From Nostoc linckia NIES-25 (lineage in GTDB: Bacteria > Cyanobacteriota > Cyanobacteriia > Cyanobacteriales > Nostocaceae), in NCBI RefSeq assembly GCF_002368035.1, contig NZ_AP018223.1:1466449-1530448 (forward strand): a stretch of DNA of 64,000 nt. The letters are read 5' to 3'. The translations under genes and the position numbers were made by a program. Positions 61,641-64,000 of this stretch are shown here, piece by piece (positions within the stretch are counted from its first letter, which is position 1; every line of letters begins with the position of its first letter). Below the pieces are notes generated by a model, which had not been told where the DNA came from, did not search any database, and worked only from the letters and a program-made list of their open reading frames with translations.

Positions 61641-62360
61641 ATGAGTCTAAATAGTCCGACTCTGATTTCGCAAGCTTTGTTAGCGGGGCTTTCAACACAA
61701 ATGTTTCGCTACTACGAAGATCGCATTCCGCGAGATGGTAGCGTCTTGGTGGTTAGCAATCACCGCAGCTTTATGGATGCACCGATTTTAATGGCGGCGT
61801 TATCGAATCCAATTCGCTTTGCTTGTCATCACTACATGGGACAAGTGCCGATCATGCGCGAGATTGTTACCGGACAATTGGGTTGTTTTCCTTTAGAGGA
61901 ACCCCAAAACCGCCAACAAAGCTTTTTTGTGCAATCACAGACGTTATTGCAATCTCGGCAAATGGTGGGAGTATTTCCCGAAGGAACAGAACCAATGGTA
62001 AAATTTACTGTGCCGAACACAGTTGGTGAATTTCAACGGGGATTTGCTCATTTGGCATTGCGGGCTGATGTGCAGGATTTAGCAATTTTGCCAGTTGCGA
62101 TCGCTTCAATTGAAGAAGTCAACACTTCTGGTTTTCCCCTTAGGCTGTTGAGTTTATTCGACCCTTCAGAACCTTTATTTCAACAATCAGGTTGGCATCC
62201 TTTAGTAGTGTATCGCCGGGTTGCCGTGTTAATTGGCCGCCCTTATTGGATTACGCCTCAACATCAAAAAAGATATCATGGCAAACAAGCCAGAACTGTT
62301 GTGGCTGAACTAACCGAATATTGCCACAACGAAATTAGCGACTTATTGCGTCAAGGCTAG
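61641..62360 (+). CDS. Lysophospholipid acyltransferase, PlsC-like
   Basis: The 239-residue protein has the acyltransferase HX4D motif VSNHRSFMDAPI (about 39-50) and the substrate motif VGVFPEGTEPM (about 114-124, FPEGT). Few hydrophobic segments are seen; it is likely peripheral. PlsC-type enzymes add the second acyl chain in phosphatidic-acid synthesis. It is followed 316 bases later by an alpha/beta hydrolase gene on the same strand, a neighbourhood also seen for phytyl- or acyl-ester synthases of the cyanobacterial type; that link is only a suggestion. Confidence 0.88.
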   Translation: MSLNSPTLISQALLAGLSTQMFRYYEDRIPRDGSVLVVSNHRSFMDAPILMAALSNPIRFACHHYMGQVPIMREIVTGQLGCFPLEEPQNRQQSFFVQSQTLLQSRQMVGVFPEGTEPMVKFTVPNTVGEFQRGFAHLALRADVQDLAILPVAIASIEEVNTSGFPLRLLSLFDPSEPLFQQSGWHPLVVYRRVAVLIGRPYWITPQHQKRYHGKQARTVVAELTEYCHNEISDLLRQG

Positions 62361-62676
62361 TGCATTTTGGATTTTAGATTTGAGATTTTGGATTACCAAC
62401 AGATCAATTATCTCATCTTGTGGGGTGGGCGTCTCGCCCGCCCAGTTCAGAAAGCAGACAAGATGTCCACCCCACAAGAAAAGTTTGATGTCTTTTGATT
62501 GGGTAGTCTCTGAATGTCAAGGCTTTGAGTTGCTTGTTGGGAGGGAGTTTTTGCGTCTGGTCACAAGCACCGAACAATCAACAATCCAAAAGTTTTATAC
62601 CATTAACTAATGACCAATGACTAATACTTCTCTACGAGAGGCTACGCCAACGACTCCGCTCAGTACAAAGTGACCA
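62361..62676. other. Gap with a hairpin of the GTGGGCGTC family and repeats
   Basis: The hairpin at 62416-62479 and a short palindromic phrase (CTACGAGAGGCTACGCCAAC near 62633) occupy part of it. A 76-codon frame at 62380 overlaps the hairpin and lacks coding character. Confidence 0.4.
62416..62479. repeat. Hairpin repeat related to the 47.8-48.1 kb units
   Basis: TCTTGTGGGGTGG at the left pairs with CCACCCCACAAGA at the right. The inner GGGCGTCTCGCCCGCCC parallels GGGCATCCTGCCCGCCC in the tandem units at 47824-48085. It lies between the acyltransferase and hydrolase genes. Confidence 0.65.
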
Positions 62677-63504
62677 ATGACTACCCCAGAAGTTGAACTC
62701 AAGCCTTGTTTCCTTACACCGAAACGACTACGACCAGAGTATCCGCTGTTTGTATATTTACCAGGAATGGATGGAACGGGTCAATTATTGCGATCGCAAA
62801 CCGCTGGATTAGAAGTTGGCTTTGATGTCCGCTGTTTTGCCATTCCCCGAAAAGACCTCACCAGCTGGGATGTGCTAGCGAACAGCGTATTAGACTTAAT
62901 CCACGCCGAATTAGAAAAAAGTTCCCACAGACCAGTTTACTTGTGTGGTGAATCCTTTGGCGGTTGCTTAGCGATGAAAGTTGCAATCAAAGCACCGCAC
63001 CTATTTAAACGAATTATTTTAATTAATCCAGCTTCCGCTTTTCAGCTTCGTCCTTTGTTGAATTGGGCATCGCAAATTACTTACTTAGTCCCATCCGGAT
63101 TATATGATGTCGGCGCACTGGGGTTATTGCCATTTTTAGCATCTTTGCCACGGATTTCTCGCAGCGATCGCCATGAATTGTTAAGAACTATGCGTTCTGT
63201 GCCACTAGAAACCGTTCATTGGCGATTGTCTTTATTGCGGGAGTTTGAGATTGATGAGGAGCAATTGCGCCGCCTAAAGCAGCCAGTTTTGTTGATTGCT
63301 GGTGGTAGCGATCGCCTTTTGCCTTCTGTAACTGAAGCCAAGCGCTTAGGGAATATCATACCAAATACCGAGATTGTAGTGCTGCAAAATTGCGGACACG
63401 CTTGTTTGCTAGAGCAAGATATTAATCTCTATGAAATTCTGAAGACTAACGACTTTTTAGAAAGTAGAGCTGATGCTGTTACACAGCAAGAAGTGAGAGG
63501 ATAG
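62677..63504 (+). CDS. Alpha/beta-fold hydrolase
   Basis: The 275-residue protein has oxyanion-loop VYLPGMDGTGQLLRSQ (about 28-43), the nucleophile elbow GESFGG (Ser about residue 91), the acid ILLIAGGSDRLLPS-type LLIAGGSDRLLPS and the catalytic His in QNCGHACLLE. The PLFVYLPGMDGTG start resembles the cyanobacterial relatives of plant phytyl ester synthase or esterases. It stands 316 bases after the PlsC-like gene. The substrate is unknown; lipid or chlorophyll-derived esters are plausible. Confidence 0.85.
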   Translation: MTTPEVELKPCFLTPKRLRPEYPLFVYLPGMDGTGQLLRSQTAGLEVGFDVRCFAIPRKDLTSWDVLANSVLDLIHAELEKSSHRPVYLCGESFGGCLAMKVAIKAPHLFKRIILINPASAFQLRPLLNWASQITYLVPSGLYDVGALGLLPFLASLPRISRSDRHELLRTMRSVPLETVHWRLSLLREFEIDEEQLRRLKQPVLLIAGGSDRLLPSVTEAKRLGNIIPNTEIVVLQNCGHACLLEQDINLYEILKTNDFLESRADAVTQQEVRG

Positions 63505-63540
63505 AGTGAGGTATATGAATAAATATAAATTTGATGTAGT

Positions 63541-63615
63541 AGCGTGTGTTATGCCGTAGGCTAACGCACCTGAAACTGTTGACGGTGCGTTGCGCTTGGC
63601 GACAACGCACCCTAA
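63541..63615. repeat. Palindromic repeat of the GTGCGTTAGGC type
   Basis: GTGTGTTATGCCGTAGGC and GCACCTGAAACTG are followed by GTGCGTTGCGCTTGGCGACA, with CGCACCCTA near the end. These are partly complementary phrases also found inside the MITE-like elements at 8883 and near 11560. The repeat borders the end of the small leftward gene at 63628. Confidence 0.5.
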
Positions 63616-63627
63616 ATTTAAACTTAT

Positions 63628-63843
63628 TTACATAGTTTGAAATATTAGCGCTGATTTACTTAATCTACTTACTCTTGCCTGTTCTGATAGTCCGCCTGAC
63701 CATTGAATAATATCGGTAACTTCTTTCAAAGCTGTTTGAGTTATTACCATTTGTTGTCCTTGTACATATTCTCGTAATTGATAGCGTACAGGTGAGGCTT
63801 CAGAAATAAATGCAAACATAGTGCCTGTGTCTAGATTGACCAT
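63628..63843 (-). CDS. Short hypothetical protein, possibly a truncated gene
   Basis: The 71-residue product MVNLDTGTMFAFISEASPVR ends with RLSKSALIFQTM. The opening, a strand with Asp followed by a helix, recalls the start of PIN/DUF1308-like cyanobacterial proteins, which are longer. The palindromic repeat at 63541-63615 begins just after the stop, so the gene may have been cut short there. I am not sure that it is functional, or of the family. Confidence 0.4.
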   Translation of the reverse strand: MVNLDTGTMFAFISEASPVRYQLREYVQGQQMVITQTALKEVTDIIQWSGGLSEQARVSRLSKSALIFQTM

Positions 63844-64000
63844 TTAAACGTCATACTCAATGGGATTATATGAGTGACATATCTTTTGATAAAAGGTCAG
63901 AGGAATTTTTAATCCATAACTTGTACTTGTCGAGGGATGTTAAGCCGATAGCAATCCGCTACAAAATAACATAGAAAGCGTTTAGAGAATGGTGTATAGC

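Overview
The window looks like chromosome from a filamentous, probably Nostoc-type (Nostocales) cyanobacterium. The palindrome GCGATCGC (HIP1) recurs throughout. The gene families are cyanobacterial: an XisH/XisI pair, a Ser/Thr kinase fused to a GUN4 domain, a DUF928 protein, a DUF2808 protein, a LabA-like NYN protein and an InrS-like nickel/cobalt sensor. Intergenic DNA is crowded with short palindromic repeats and MITE-like elements. No tRNA, rRNA or CRISPR array was recognised by eye.

Left part (1-13.6 kb). The end of an HtrA-like protease gene and a NarL-type regulator read rightward. A leftward block follows: an AraC-type regulator, then a complete YtfQ/YtfR/YtfT/YjfF-like sugar ABC importer in the same order as in E. 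coli. Between the binding protein and the ATPase lie an RTX-type calcium-binding protein on the opposite strand and the decayed end of a transposase gene. Next come xisI/xisH, an azoreductase, a nuclease-fold protein and a DUF928/TPR secreted protein, with several MITE-like elements in the gaps.

Centre (13.7-35.4 kb), the most notable region. One co-directional cluster encodes a phage-tail-like contractile injection system (CIS). In order it holds a remodelling AAA+ ATPase, tube cap (DUF4255), an unknown protein, sheath, tube, second tube protein, a 54-residue DUF5908 protein, LysM baseplate protein, VgrG-like spike, gp25-like baseplate protein, an eCIS-core (DUF4157) protein with a long unexplained C-terminus that may be cargo, a large baseplate-J protein, a fibre with a B-lectin motif, a small coiled-coil protein, a second baseplate protein and the tape measure. 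No PAAR tip gene is seen. Such clusters make secreted, membrane-anchored or thylakoid-anchored injection machines.

Right part (35.5-64 kb) is mostly housekeeping and signalling: an MscS channel, a two-gene hybrid histidine kinase unit, a Ser/Thr kinase with ten TPRs, a rhomboid homologue lacking its catalytic Ser and second His, a CheY-like regulator, a DUF697 GTPase, an RmlD-like reductase, DUF2808 and DoxX proteins, an Lhr-like helicase, two further Ser/Thr kinases, an InrS-like metal sensor, an LptC-like protein overlapping a LabA-like gene, methionyl-tRNA synthetase, a PlsC-like acyltransferase and an alpha/beta hydrolase. All functions are inferred from sequence motifs and remembered families; no search was run.
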